From assembly GCA_963666505.2 (NCBI GenBank), contig CAXXXL010000003.1:310001-374000 (forward strand): DNA of 64,000 bases. The letters are read 5' to 3'. This document shows, in pieces, positions 41,640 through 50,258 of this stretch. Each line of letters starts with the position of its first letter. Positions within the stretch are counted from its first letter, which is position 1. A program made the translations under genes and the position numbers. This stretch comes from JABGQS01 sp963666505. GTDB taxonomy: Bacteria; Bacillota; Clostridia; Christensenellales; SZUA-584. The notes under the pieces were generated by a model, which was not told the DNA's origin, did no database searches, and saw only the letters and a program-made list of their open reading frames with translations.

Positions 41640-42956
41640 ATGAAAAAGAAGGTTTTTGTAATAGTATTTATGGTAGTGCTGACCGTTTTGATGGTCATTG
41701 CAGCTTCCGGCGGTGACACTGCACAGGAGGTTAGCGATGATGCTCAGTCTAATCTTGATACATTATGGATACTGATAGCAGCCGTTCTTGTTTTCTTTAT
41801 GCAGGCAGGATTTGCGATGGTAGAGTCTGGCTTCACCAGGGCAAAGAACGCAAGCAACATCATAATGAAAAACATCATGGACTTTGGTATTGGATCAATA
41901 CTGTTCTTTGTAGCAGGATTTGCGCTTATGTATGGCGACAGTGTTGCCGGATTGTTTGGCGGTACTGGGTTCATCAACCCAACCAATATTGATACACCGG
42001 TAAATATACTTTTCCAGACCGTGTTCTGTGCTACAGCTGCTACTATCGTATCAGGAGCTATGGCAGAACGTACAAAATTTGTATCATATCTTATATACTC
42101 GGCAGTTATCAGTCTTATAATTTATCCGGTTGCAGGTCACTGGTTCTGGGGCGGCGGCTGGCTTTCACAGCTGCAGATTGGCGGAGCAGGATTCATAGAC
42201 TTTGCAGGATCAACACTTGTTCACTCTGTTGGTGGCTGGAGCGCACTTATCGGTGCAAAACTGCTTGGACCTCGTATCGGTAAATTCAGAAAAGATGGTA
42301 CTGCAAACGCAATCCCTGGCCACAACATCACACTTGGTGCACTTGGTGTATTCATACTGTGGTTTGGATGGTTTGGATTTAACGCAGGCAGCGAGCTTGC
42401 AGCAGACCAGACTCTTGGTCACATAGCTATGACTACAAACCTTGCTGCGGCAATGGGTGCAGTTTCAGTTATGTTTATCAGCTGGATGAGGTATGGCAAG
42501 CCGGATGTATCAATGACACTAAACGGAGCGCTTGCAGGCCTTGTTGCCATAACGGCAGGCTGTGCAGCAGTTTCTATGTGGGGCGCTATTATAATAGGAC
42601 TCGTTGCTGGTGTTGTTGTAATCTTTGGTGTAGAGTTCCTCGAGCGTAAGCTAAAGATAGACGACCCGGTTGGTGCAATACCGGTTCACGGTTTCTGCGG
42701 GGCCATGGGTACACTTCTTGTAGGTGTGTTTGCAACAGAAGGCGGACTTCTGTATGGCGGCGGCTTTGGACTGCTGGCTGTACAGGCTATCGGAATACTT
42801 GCATACATGGTGTGGACGCTCATAACAGCCTTCATACTGTTCAAGGTAATCAAGAGCACAGTTGGACTACGTGTTTCCAAAGAAGAAGAGATCATGGGTC
42901 TCGACCTTGGAGAGCACGGCAGCGAGAGCTATTCGGATTTCGTACTCAAAATGTAA
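41640..42956 (+). CDS. amtB: ammonium transporter
   Basis: 438 residues with an N-terminal signal-like helix and 11 membrane helices. F-A-M-V-E-S-G-F-T-R-A-K-N near 61-73, S-T-L-V-H-S-V-G-G-W with the first pore His, and I-P-V-H-G-F-C-G-A-M-G-T with the second identify the Amt/Mep family. It conducts ammonium across the cytoplasmic membrane and is normally blocked by the cognate P-II protein, which is the gene just upstream. AGGAGG precedes the ATG. Confidence 0.97.
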   Translation: MKKKVFVIVFMVVLTVLMVIAASGGDTAQEVSDDAQSNLDTLWILIAAVLVFFMQAGFAMVESGFTRAKNASNIIMKNIMDFGIGSILFFVAGFALMYGDSVAGLFGGTGFINPTNIDTPVNILFQTVFCATAATIVSGAMAERTKFVSYLIYSAVISLIIYPVAGHWFWGGGWLSQLQIGGAGFIDFAGSTLVHSVGGWSALIGAKLLGPRIGKFRKDGTANAIPGHNITLGALGVFILWFGWFGFNAGSELAADQTLGHIAMTTNLAAAMGAVSVMFISWMRYGKPDVSMTLNGALAGLVAITAGCAAVSMWGAIIIGLVAGVVVIFGVEFLERKLKIDDPVGAIPVHGFCGAMGTLLVGVFATEGGLLYGGGFGLLAVQAIGILAYMVWTLITAFILFKVIKSTVGLRVSKEEEIMGLDLGEHGSESYSDFVLKM

Positions 42957-42974
42957 TTGCAATAGTTTTAATAA

Positions 42975-43007
42975 AAAAGGCTGTCACAGATATGTGGCAG
43001 TCTTTTT
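42975..43007 (+). terminator. amtB terminator
   Basis: AAAAGGCTGTCACA pairs with TGTGGCAGTCTTTT over 14 positions, loop GATA, with T's. Confidence 0.9.
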
Positions 43008-43137
43008 ACTTATATGGAGTTTTGTCTCTTGGTGTGATAACAAGGACAGAAGTAACTTAAAGTGAAAGGTTATTCTAAACTAGATTTTTTATTCCATTTA
43101 ATATATAATATTGACAAAATAACAAGGCGGGAAAGCT

Positions 43138-43407
43138 ATGAAAGCAATCGTAACAGTATCGGGCAAAGACAAGACAGGAATAATTGCGAAAGTATCGTCG
43201 AAACTTAGCGAGCACGGTGTCAATATACTCGACATCAGCCAGACTGTGCTTCAGGACTATTTTGCAATGATAATGCTAGTTGACCTAACTTTGTGTGAAG
43301 AGCCGTTTTTGACTATAAGCGAAAGTCTGGAGAAGGAAGGAAGAAAAATGGGCATGGATGTTCGCATGATGAAAGAAGAGATATTCGACGCCATGCACAG
43401 GATATAA
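43138..43407 (+). CDS. ACT domain protein (UPF0237 family)
   Basis: 89 residues forming one ACT domain: V-S-G-K-D-K-T-G-I-I-A-K-V-S near 7-20 and N-I-L-D-I-S-Q-T-V near 34-42. UPF0237 members are stand-alone small-molecule sensors of unknown ligand and usually precede a DUF711 gene, which is not the case here; a patatin follows after 29 bases. GGCGGGAAAG lies before the ATG. Confidence 0.9.
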   Translation: MKAIVTVSGKDKTGIIAKVSSKLSEHGVNILDISQTVLQDYFAMIMLVDLTLCEEPFLTISESLEKEGRKMGMDVRMMKEEIFDAMHRI

Positions 43408-43436
43408 GTGTTGGCATGTTCATGCCGGGGTAGAAG

Positions 43437-44216
43437 ATGAAGTTTTTCAGGAGCGCTAAAAAAAGCGGGATCGCTTTTGGAGGGGGAGGAACTCGTGGAA
43501 TTGCGCACATAGGCGCAATCAAGGTTTTTCAGCAGAATAATATAGAATTCGATTATATTGCTGGCAACTCCGCAGGCTCGATGGTGGGTGCTGTATATGC
43601 TCTGGGAGTGCCCTGGCAGGAGATGTACGATTTTGTTCTTTCTATAAATGAGAGGACTTTTTTTCCGAAAAAAAACTGGATATCATATATGAGCGCGCAG
43701 GTAATAGAAGATATGGCGGAACATTACCTTGGCAGCAAAACGTTTGACGAGTTAAAAAAACCGTTTTGTGCTATCGCAGTAGATTTGAAAAAAGGCAGCC
43801 TGGAGCGGCTTTGCACAGGCAGCGTAAGCAAGGCTCTGTCTGCAAGCTGTGCAGTGCCGGGTGTGTTTCAGCCGGTGGTCATCGGCGATAAGATATATGT
43901 GGACGGCGGAACGCTGCGCAGTATACCGACGCAGGCTGTTAGGGAAATGGGAGCAGAAAAGGTAGTAGGTATCAACCTTAACTCGCACCGGGCAAACGGA
44001 ACAGAGAGCCTTAGAAGAAGAGATGTATTCGTTGCGGCGTATAAGCTGACAGTCAACGTTAACAGCGAAATATGTGAGCGATATGCGGACATTATGCTAA
44101 AGCCGGATCTGTGCGATTTCCAGCCATTCAGCTTTCGTCACACTGAAGAAATGCTGAGAATAGGAGAGCATGAAGCCGAGGCGCACATAGAAGAAATAAC
44201 TAAACTTATCAAATAG
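43437..44216 (+). CDS. patatin-like phospholipase
   Basis: 259 residues. The oxyanion-hole loop G-G-G-G-T-R-G-I-A-H near 17-26, the nucleophile elbow G-N-S-A-G-S (Ser at about 47) and D-G-G-T near 160 give the Ser-Asp dyad of the RssA/YchK group. These cytoplasmic or membrane-bound lipases release fatty acids from phospholipids; the natural role of bacterial members is mostly unknown. It is weakly linked to the ACT gene upstream. Confidence 0.88.
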   Translation: MKFFRSAKKSGIAFGGGGTRGIAHIGAIKVFQQNNIEFDYIAGNSAGSMVGAVYALGVPWQEMYDFVLSINERTFFPKKNWISYMSAQVIEDMAEHYLGSKTFDELKKPFCAIAVDLKKGSLERLCTGSVSKALSASCAVPGVFQPVVIGDKIYVDGGTLRSIPTQAVREMGAEKVVGINLNSHRANGTESLRRRDVFVAAYKLTVNVNSEICERYADIMLKPDLCDFQPFSFRHTEEMLRIGEHEAEAHIEEITKLIK

Positions 44217-44353
44217 AACAAATTGTAACCAAACTGTGAACTTTTCTCTTGCATTCATTATTTGAGTATAGTAATATAGACGAGGTAATTTGCGCCGGTT
44301 TAGGTGCATTTTTATCATTACGATTTAATGCAGAATGGAAGGACGGTTTATTT

Positions 44354-45829
44354 ATGACAGCTCAAATCATTATTCTCATCGTTTATTTACTCTTCTTGAT
44401 TGGTGTCGCAATCATTACGGTTAGGAAAACCAAAACTACAGACGACTTCATGCTTGGTGGCAGAAAGATTGGCGCATGGATGTCTGCTTTTGCGTACGGT
44501 ACGACCTATTTCAGCGCAGTCATGTTCGTCGGCTATGCCGGAAAGTTCGGCTGGCTTATGGGTGTGAGCGCAACTTGGATAGGCATAGCCAATGCGCTTG
44601 TGGGCACATTCCTTGCATGGAAGCTGCTTGCGAAACCGACAAGAAGGATAACACAGAAGCTAGACACGGCAACGATGCCGGACTTTTTCTTGAAGCGCTA
44701 CAAGAGCAGAGGGCTTAAGATATCGGCAGCTGTGATCATCTTCGTATTCCTGGTTCCCTACTGCGCAAGCGTATATCAGGGGCTTGGCTATTTCTTCGAA
44801 AGCGTGTTTAACATTCCTTATGAATACTGCATGATAGGTATGGCAGTTTTCACGGCGTTATATCTTTTGATGGGCGGATACATCGCTACGGCAATGACCG
44901 ACTTTGTGCAGGGGCTCATAATGATAGGCGGCGTTATTCTCATGGTCATTTTCGTGCTGGCAGCGCCGCAGGTAGGCGGTCTGTTTGCCGGTCTTGAAAA
45001 GGTTGGTTCTCAGGCGGGCATATCGTTTGTTACTCCGTTCGGGTCGCCCCAGATGATCGTACTGCTAGTTTCGCTTATAATACTGACCAGCCTTGGAACA
45101 TGGGGTTTGCCGCAGATGGTGCACAAGTTCTATGCTATCAAAGACGAAAGAGCTATTAAAAAGGGCACTGTTATATCTACTCTGTTTGCACTTCTGATTG
45201 GCGGGGCAGCATACTTCGTTGGTACATTCGGCAGGCTGTTCCTTTCAGACGTTCCAGAGGCTGGCATGGATGCTATCATGCCGGAGATGATGAAAGCTTC
45301 ACTTCCGCCGGTGCTGCTGGGGCTGATACTCGTGCTGATACTTGCGGCTTCGATGTCTACGCTTTCTTCGCTGGTACTCGTTTCATCGTCTTCGATATCT
45401 ATGGACCTCATCAAAGGAATCATAAAACCGAAGATGAAAGAAAAATCTACAATGGCATGGATGAGGAGCCTGTGCGCAGTGTTCGTTGTTATTTCGCTTA
45501 TAATCGCGCTGCTAAGGCCGGCAGCTATAGTTACGCTTATGAGCTATTCGTGGGGTGCGCTTTCGGGCTGCTTCCTGGCGCCGTTCCTGCTTGGCGTAAA
45601 GTGGAAGGGCATGACCAAAAAAGGCGCATGGGCAGGCATAATCACCGGGCTTGTTATAACGGTTCCTTTGATGATACTTGGCTTTGTCGGCGGTATACTT
45701 CCTTCGTGGATGAGCGCACCGGCAATCGGCGCTATGGCAATGCTGGTTTCTCTTATAGTAACACCGGTTGTCAGCGTTATGACAAAGAAGTTTGACCAGT
45801 CGCATATAGACAACGTATTTGCAGCGTAA
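44354..45829 (+). CDS. sodium:solute symporter (SSS family)
   Basis: 491 residues with 12-13 membrane helices. D-D-F-M-L-G-G-R-K-I-G-A-W at about 25-37 and the following A-Y-G-T-T-Y-F-S-A-V are typical of SSS carriers such as PutP, and G-L-I-L-V-L-I-L-A-A-S-M-S-T-L-S-S is the conserved helix 8 sodium-site region. Substrate may be proline, pantothenate or another organic solute. The start at 44354 uses AAGGA upstream; the frame opens earlier at 44249 but those residues are not symporter-like. Confidence 0.9.
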   Translation: MTAQIIILIVYLLFLIGVAIITVRKTKTTDDFMLGGRKIGAWMSAFAYGTTYFSAVMFVGYAGKFGWLMGVSATWIGIANALVGTFLAWKLLAKPTRRITQKLDTATMPDFFLKRYKSRGLKISAAVIIFVFLVPYCASVYQGLGYFFESVFNIPYEYCMIGMAVFTALYLLMGGYIATAMTDFVQGLIMIGGVILMVIFVLAAPQVGGLFAGLEKVGSQAGISFVTPFGSPQMIVLLVSLIILTSLGTWGLPQMVHKFYAIKDERAIKKGTVISTLFALLIGGAAYFVGTFGRLFLSDVPEAGMDAIMPEMMKASLPPVLLGLILVLILAASMSTLSSLVLVSSSSISMDLIKGIIKPKMKEKSTMAWMRSLCAVFVVISLIIALLRPAAIVTLMSYSWGALSGCFLAPFLLGVKWKGMTKKGAWAGIITGLVITVPLMILGFVGGILPSWMSAPAIGAMAMLVSLIVTPVVSVMTKKFDQSHIDNVFAA

Positions 45830-45843
45830 AATTAAATAATGAC

Positions 45844-45871
45844 AAGGGGCTGTTTATATGGGCAGCCTCTT
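45844..45871 (+). terminator. terminator after the symporter
   Basis: AAGGGGCTG pairs with CAGCCTCTT (9 bp, one G-U) 14 bases after the stop codon; the T run is weak. Confidence 0.6.
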
Positions 45872-45877
45872 CTTATA

Positions 45878-46066
45878 TTACTTATGAAGCTCGCTCAGCA
45901 GTTTTCCGCCAACGGAGATGTTATCTTTAGGCAGCTCATTGAATAGAACTATAAAGCGTTCTTTGGGTATATTTGTGATGCGGCTGAGTTCAGTTGACAG
46001 AACTTCTGTCATTTCAGTTTTCTTATCTAGTGGCTGGGGCGAAGAATAAATTGATAAATATGGTAT
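45878..46066 (-). pseudogene. 4-oxalocrotonate tautomerase-like small gene with ATA in place of the start codon
   Basis: The minus strand reads a complete 62-residue tautomerase: P-Y-L-S-I-Y with the catalytic Pro as residue 2 (Pro1 of the mature enzyme), then T-N-I-P-K-E-R-F-I-V and E-L-P-K-D-N-I-S-V-G-G, ending at TAA. The codon before the Pro is ATA (46064-46066), not ATG, and no SD is visible. It is either a gene silenced by one start-codon change, a sequence error, or a rare AUA start. 4-OT-family enzymes tautomerise enols using Pro1. Confidence 0.6.
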
Positions 46067-46104
46067 AAAATAACTTTAAAAATTGTTGCCACTAAAAAAG
46101 TAAT

Positions 46105-46133
46105 ATAAAAAACGGAGGGTCTTCTGACCCTCC
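46105..46133 (-). terminator. terminator of the tail-anchored gene
   Basis: GGAGGGTC-4-GACCCTCC, a perfect 8-bp stem, with six T's on the minus-strand exit. Confidence 0.85.
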
Positions 46134-46171
46134 TGGCTTTTCAAGTTAATTTGCTCAAACACGAAACTTCT

Positions 46172-46810
46172 TTAAAGTAATTGTATAAGCCCAAAAACAA
46201 GTCCGGCGAGCCCGAGTAATAAAGATATAATTGTCACTATTGTTTTTCGTTTACTTTTTTTATTCTCTTTCTCATAGATTTCCTCAAGTGCTGGGAGTCT
46301 ATCCAATAAAGCTCTGTAAAAGTTGATTATCTTGTCTAGCATTTCAGAATAGTCTGTAACCTCGCTGAGGATACTATCGTCGTTTGACACATCCTTGTCT
46401 CTTCGACAGTCACTTATCCTAATTGATATTTCCGCAAATTGTGCTTTATGTGAAGTATAGTATTCAGGAAAAGCTTTTGAAATAGTATCGGGTGAATACT
46501 TTGAAATTGTTTCATGATACTTTGACCTAAGTTCTGTAGACAACCAATCGGCTGTATCAAAAAAGGCTCGGTAGACGTGTCCAAGCGCTTTCTCTAAATT
46601 CTGCTTCACATATTTTGCATCATCTTCAGGTAGTTGCGTATTAGTCCTGTACTTCTTACTTTCTGCACGAATTACATGATCAAACCCGCTTCTGAATTCC
46701 AAAATTGGCTGGATAAAAGAATTATATTCAGTTCCGAGTTCTTCTGCCATTATAATTTAGCGCTTCACATACCCGTGAACTTCAATAATTCTGTTCCAAA
46801 TTTTATCCAT
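46172..46810 (-). pseudogene. tail-anchored helical protein gene split by an in-frame TAA
   Basis: The main frame (46750 to 46172) encodes 192 mostly helical residues ending in a basic patch and one membrane helix I-I-S-L-L-L-G-L-A-G-L-V-F-G, a tail anchor. Eighteen codons upstream in the same frame an ATG (46808-46810), with GAGG seven bases before it, opens M-D-K-I-W-N-R-I-I-E-V-H-G-Y-V-K-R, then TAA at 46757-46759. The downstream ATG has no SD. This looks like one gene of about 212 residues broken by a nonsense change (CAA to TAA would do), or reinitiation. Function not recognised. Confidence 0.55.
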
Positions 46811-46830
46811 ATTTGACCTCGAAAAAGTTA

Positions 46831-47025
46831 TTAAGGAAGTTTCTTTGCCCAGGTATCCTTTACAAATGCATAATAATTTTTATCAGTATAAAAATTGCCC
46901 CTTGCAGCTCTCACAGAGCCTCTGATTCTATTTGAGTTCTCTACTGTAAGCTGGATTGTTCTCTCTGTGATGGGGATATTTACTGGTAAATCCTTATCAA
47001 AATACTCTCTGTTTTTTATATTCAT
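46831..47025 (-). CDS. hypothetical small protein
   Basis: 64 residues from the ATG at 47025, which follows GGAGAAAAGGA. Polar with no membrane segment; I recognise no family. It is 20 bases upstream of the broken tail-anchored gene on the same strand, so the two probably share a transcript. The patch 45.9-47.2 kb is clearly more AT-rich than its surroundings, which fits a laterally acquired fragment. Confidence 0.5.
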   Translation of the reverse strand: MNIKNREYFDKDLPVNIPITERTIQLTVENSNRIRGSVRAARGNFYTDKNYYAFVKDTWAKKLP

Positions 47026-47213
47026 TCCTTTTCTCCTCAAATATGAATGATCAGAAAACATTAGTTTCAAAATCAAACATTAAAAGCATTATACATATTA
47101 TGACATAAAAAATCAAGTATTATATATAAATCTGCTTGTAATCCATAAAAATATTATATCAAAGGATTTTGTATAGTGCAATATACTATTAGAAGTAAGA
47201 CATTTGATAAAGA

Positions 47214-47247
47214 AACAGGAGAGTAATTTAACTCCCCTGTTTTTTTA
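47214..47247. terminator. terminator downstream of transketolase
   Basis: AACAGGAGAGT pairs with ACTCCCCTGTT (10 of 11), loop AATTTA. T runs exist on both sides; it serves the minus-strand transketolase gene. Confidence 0.8.
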
Positions 47248-47261
47248 TTATAAATCAATAC

Positions 47262-49241
47262 TTACTTAGCTAATACTGCTTTTGCCTTTGCAATAACGTT
47301 GTCTGTTGTGAAGCCGTACTTCTCGAACACCTTTGGAGCGGGGCCGGAAGCGCCGAACGTGTCTATTGTTACGCTGTCGCCTTCTGTGCCCATGTATTTG
47401 CACCAGCCAAAGCTTGAACCGGCTTCAACTACCAAACGCTTTGTTATCGAAGCTGGTATAACGCTGTCTTTATATTCACATGTCTGCTCTTCGAATATAT
47501 CCATACAAGGCATGGAAACGACTCTAGTGCTTATGCCTTCTTCAAACAGCGTTTTAGCGGCGTTGTAACACAGCTCGACTTCGCTGCCTGTTCCGATGAA
47601 TATCATTTGCGGATCGCTGCCGAAGTCTTTAAGCACGTATGCGCCTTTGAGAGCTTCGTCGCTTGTTTCTTCATAAAGCGGAAGGTTCTGCCTCGAGAGT
47701 GCAATAACGCTTGGGCCGTCTGCGCCGAGCGCTGCAAGATAAGCTGCTGCAGTTTCTTTTGAGTCTGCCGGCCGCCACATATACAGATTTGGCATTGCAC
47801 GCATGCTTGCAAGCTGCTCTATCGGCTGATGTGTCGGGCCGTCTTCGCCGACTCCGATTGAATCATGAGTCATTACGTATATGACCGGAAGTTCCATTAT
47901 TGCGGACATTCTTAGACCGTTTCTCAGGTAGTCTGTGAATACGAAGAATGTTGCAACGTATGGCACTATGCCGCCGTGAAGAGCAAAACCATTGGCTATA
48001 GCAGACATTGCGAATTCTCTGATACCAAAGTGAATATTCTTGCCTTCCCTATGAACCGGTGAATAGAACTCAGAATCATTGAGTACTGATTTGTTTGCGG
48101 GAGCTAAGTCTGCGCTTCCGCCGAACAGCTGCGGCAGTTTTTCAGACAATCTGTTGAGAACTATGTTTGAAGAGTTCCTCGTTGCCATGGGGCCGTCAAA
48201 CTGATAGAAATCTTTATCGGCAAGTTTAGCAACGTCTACTTTGTTAAAGCAGGTGTCCCAAAGCTCTGCCATATCCGGGAACTTGGAGCGATACTCGGAA
48301 AGCATTGCGTTCCAGTCAGCTTCAGCTTTGTCATATGCTTTCTGACGCTCTGCCGCCGCTGCTGTAACTTCTTCAGGAACAGTGAAATTATCATAGTCCC
48401 ATCCAAGGTTCTTTTTCATGATCTCTATGTTGTCGTCGCCTAAGGGTGCTCCGTGGCAGGATGCCTTGCCCTGAACTGGAGGGCAGCCGTAGCCGATCTC
48501 TGTTTTAATTATGATTATGGACGGCTTTTCAGTTTCTTGCTTTGCCTGCTCTATTGAGGCGCTTATTGAGTCGGTATCTTCGTTGCCGTCAGCTACGTTT
48601 AATACCTGCCAGCCGTATGAATCAAACCGCTTTGCAATGTCTTCATCGAATGTGAAGTCCGTTTCACCTTCAATGGTGATCTTGTTTCTGTCATACAGGA
48701 GTATAAGTTTGCCGAGTTTAAGCGTTCCTGCAAGAGAACATGCTTCCGAAGCAACGCCCTCCATGAGGCAGCCGTCGCCCGAAAGTGCGTAAGTATAATG
48801 GTCTACAACATTATAACCCGGCTTATTGAACATTGCGGCAAGGTGCGTTTCAGCCATAGCCATGCCGACTGCGTTGGCGATTCCCTGCCCTAAGGGGCCG
48901 GTCGTAGTCTCGATACCCGGAAGATATCCGTATTCCGGATGCCCTGCCGTTTTTGAGCCGAGCTGGCGGAAGTCTTTTATATCGTCCATGGTTACGTCAT
49001 ATCCAAAGATGTGCAGAAGTGCATAGAGCATCATAGAGCCGTGCCCTGCAGAAAGAACAAAGCGGTCTCTGTCTGCCCAGTCAGGGTTTTTCGGGTTTTG
49101 CTTCAAATACTTCGACCAGAGAGTGTAAACCATTGGGGCGGCGCCGAGCGGAAGCCCGGGATGGCCGCTCTTTGCTTTCTGGATAGCTTGTGCCGAAAGC
49201 ATTCGAATCGTGTTGATGGATAGCTTTTCAGTGTTATTCAT
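47262..49241 (-). CDS. tkt: transketolase
   Basis: 659 residues, full length. Thiamine diphosphate motif G-D-G-C-L-M-E-G-V-A-S-E-A near 155-167, substrate residues in K-S-G-H-P-G-L-P-L-G-A-A near the N-terminus and H-D-S-I-G-V-G-E-D-G-P-T-H-Q-P in the Pyr domain. It moves two-carbon units between sugar phosphates in the pentose phosphate pathway, supplying ribose 5-phosphate for PRPP synthesis. AGGAGG upstream of the ATG. Its promoter and a dyad in the leader are visible. It is monocistronic. Confidence 0.97.
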   Translation of the reverse strand: MNNTEKLSINTIRMLSAQAIQKAKSGHPGLPLGAAPMVYTLWSKYLKQNPKNPDWADRDRFVLSAGHGSMMLYALLHIFGYDVTMDDIKDFRQLGSKTAGHPEYGYLPGIETTTGPLGQGIANAVGMAMAETHLAAMFNKPGYNVVDHYTYALSGDGCLMEGVASEACSLAGTLKLGKLILLYDRNKITIEGETDFTFDEDIAKRFDSYGWQVLNVADGNEDTDSISASIEQAKQETEKPSIIIIKTEIGYGCPPVQGKASCHGAPLGDDNIEIMKKNLGWDYDNFTVPEEVTAAAAERQKAYDKAEADWNAMLSEYRSKFPDMAELWDTCFNKVDVAKLADKDFYQFDGPMATRNSSNIVLNRLSEKLPQLFGGSADLAPANKSVLNDSEFYSPVHREGKNIHFGIREFAMSAIANGFALHGGIVPYVATFFVFTDYLRNGLRMSAIMELPVIYVMTHDSIGVGEDGPTHQPIEQLASMRAMPNLYMWRPADSKETAAAYLAALGADGPSVIALSRQNLPLYEETSDEALKGAYVLKDFGSDPQMIFIGTGSEVELCYNAAKTLFEEGISTRVVSMPCMDIFEEQTCEYKDSVIPASITKRLVVEAGSSFGWCKYMGTEGDSVTIDTFGASGPAPKVFEKYGFTTDNVIAKAKAVLAK

Positions 49242-49278
49242 ACTTTTCCTCCTAAATATTACTATGCAACTTTATTTA

Positions 49279-49343
49279 ATGAACATCGTTCATGTGATAC
49301 GTTTTAACAGTTCTATTATAGTGGCAAAGCGGGTTTGTTACAA
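49279..49343 (-). promoter_or_regulatory. tkt promoter with dyad in the leader
   Basis: On the minus strand TTGTAA (49338-49343), 17-base spacer, TATAAT (49315-49320). About 14-28 bases after the likely start is a perfect inverted repeat ATGAAC-3-GTTCAT (49279-49293), a possible operator. Confidence 0.7.
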
Positions 49344-49413
49344 TGATAAAATGGTATTAATTGTTGAAAATTCAAAATATTTTGTGCGTTTTTTTCATTT
49401 TTGTGCGAATTAA

Positions 49414-50085
49414 TTACTTTTTCTTTGCCCTTGCCATGAAAGCAAAAGTCATTAAGGCTGCTGCTACATATGACATCGCTGCCGCATTCAGCATCTTTTT
49501 TGCACCATAGAGTTCTTCCTCGTTCAATATGCCTGCACTGCTCAGCTCTTCCAGTGCACGTCTGCTTGCGTTGAACTCCACCGGCAGCATAAGCATTTGA
49601 AGCAAAAACACAGCTGCAAAAAGATAGAAGAGTACATTTGTGCCTATCGCAACATTTGCAATTGCGCCGAAAAAAACAAGTGGAAAGAAAAGGGACGTTG
49701 CTATGCGGACCAGCGGTTTTAACACGACGAGAAATGTCATGAGGTTATATCTTTCCTTTACCTGTATAGCATGACCTGCTTCATGGGCGGCGACTGCCAC
49801 TGTGGCTATCGAACTTTCGTTGTAGTTCTGATTGCTAAGAGAGATGACTTTATGTTTCTGGCTGTAGCTGTCCGTAAGCGTTCCTTCTATCGAATAGATG
49901 CCTACATCGTTTATACCGTTGCGGTTAAGTATTGCTTCTGCAGCCTGCTTACCTGTATAGCCGCTTTCTATTGCATTAGAGGAATATATTTGATATGTGT
50001 TTTTAATTCTGCTGTTTACAAAAGAAGAGAGTATAAACATAGCGAAAATCAGAATATAGCCCCAGTAGTGCGAAAGAAACTCCAT
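49414..50085 (-). CDS. zinc metallopeptidase, YugP family
   Basis: 223 residues. One N-terminal and three C-terminal membrane helices surround a zinc protease domain with H-E-A-G-H at 101-105. This is the YugP (Zn_peptidase_2) family of membrane-bound proteases of unknown substrate. Monocistronic; divergent from the TetR gene. Confidence 0.9.
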   Translation of the reverse strand: MEFLSHYWGYILIFAMFILSSFVNSRIKNTYQIYSSNAIESGYTGKQAAEAILNRNGINDVGIYSIEGTLTDSYSQKHKVISLSNQNYNESSIATVAVAAHEAGHAIQVKERYNLMTFLVVLKPLVRIATSLFFPLVFFGAIANVAIGTNVLFYLFAAVFLLQMLMLPVEFNASRRALEELSSAGILNEEELYGAKKMLNAAAMSYVAAALMTFAFMARAKKK

Positions 50086-50189
50086 ATATAGCTCCTTGAA
50101 AAAATTAACTTCATAACATTCTAATTTAATTTGCCAAAATATGCAACAGCGGTGAATTGTGAACGTTTTTTGAACGCTGACTAAAAATA

Positions 50190-50230
50190 TTGACTATTAA
50201 TATTTAATGTTGTAATGTAAGTAAGTACTT
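50190..50230 (+). promoter_or_regulatory. promoter of the TetR-ABC exporter operon
   Basis: TTGACT (50190-50195), 17-base spacer, TAATGT (50213-50218). AAGTACTT, an 8-bp palindrome at 50223-50230, overlaps the likely transcript start and could be part of the TetR operator. Confidence 0.6.
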
Positions 50231-50258
50231 GCATAAATTTTTATTATTGGAGTAAAAG

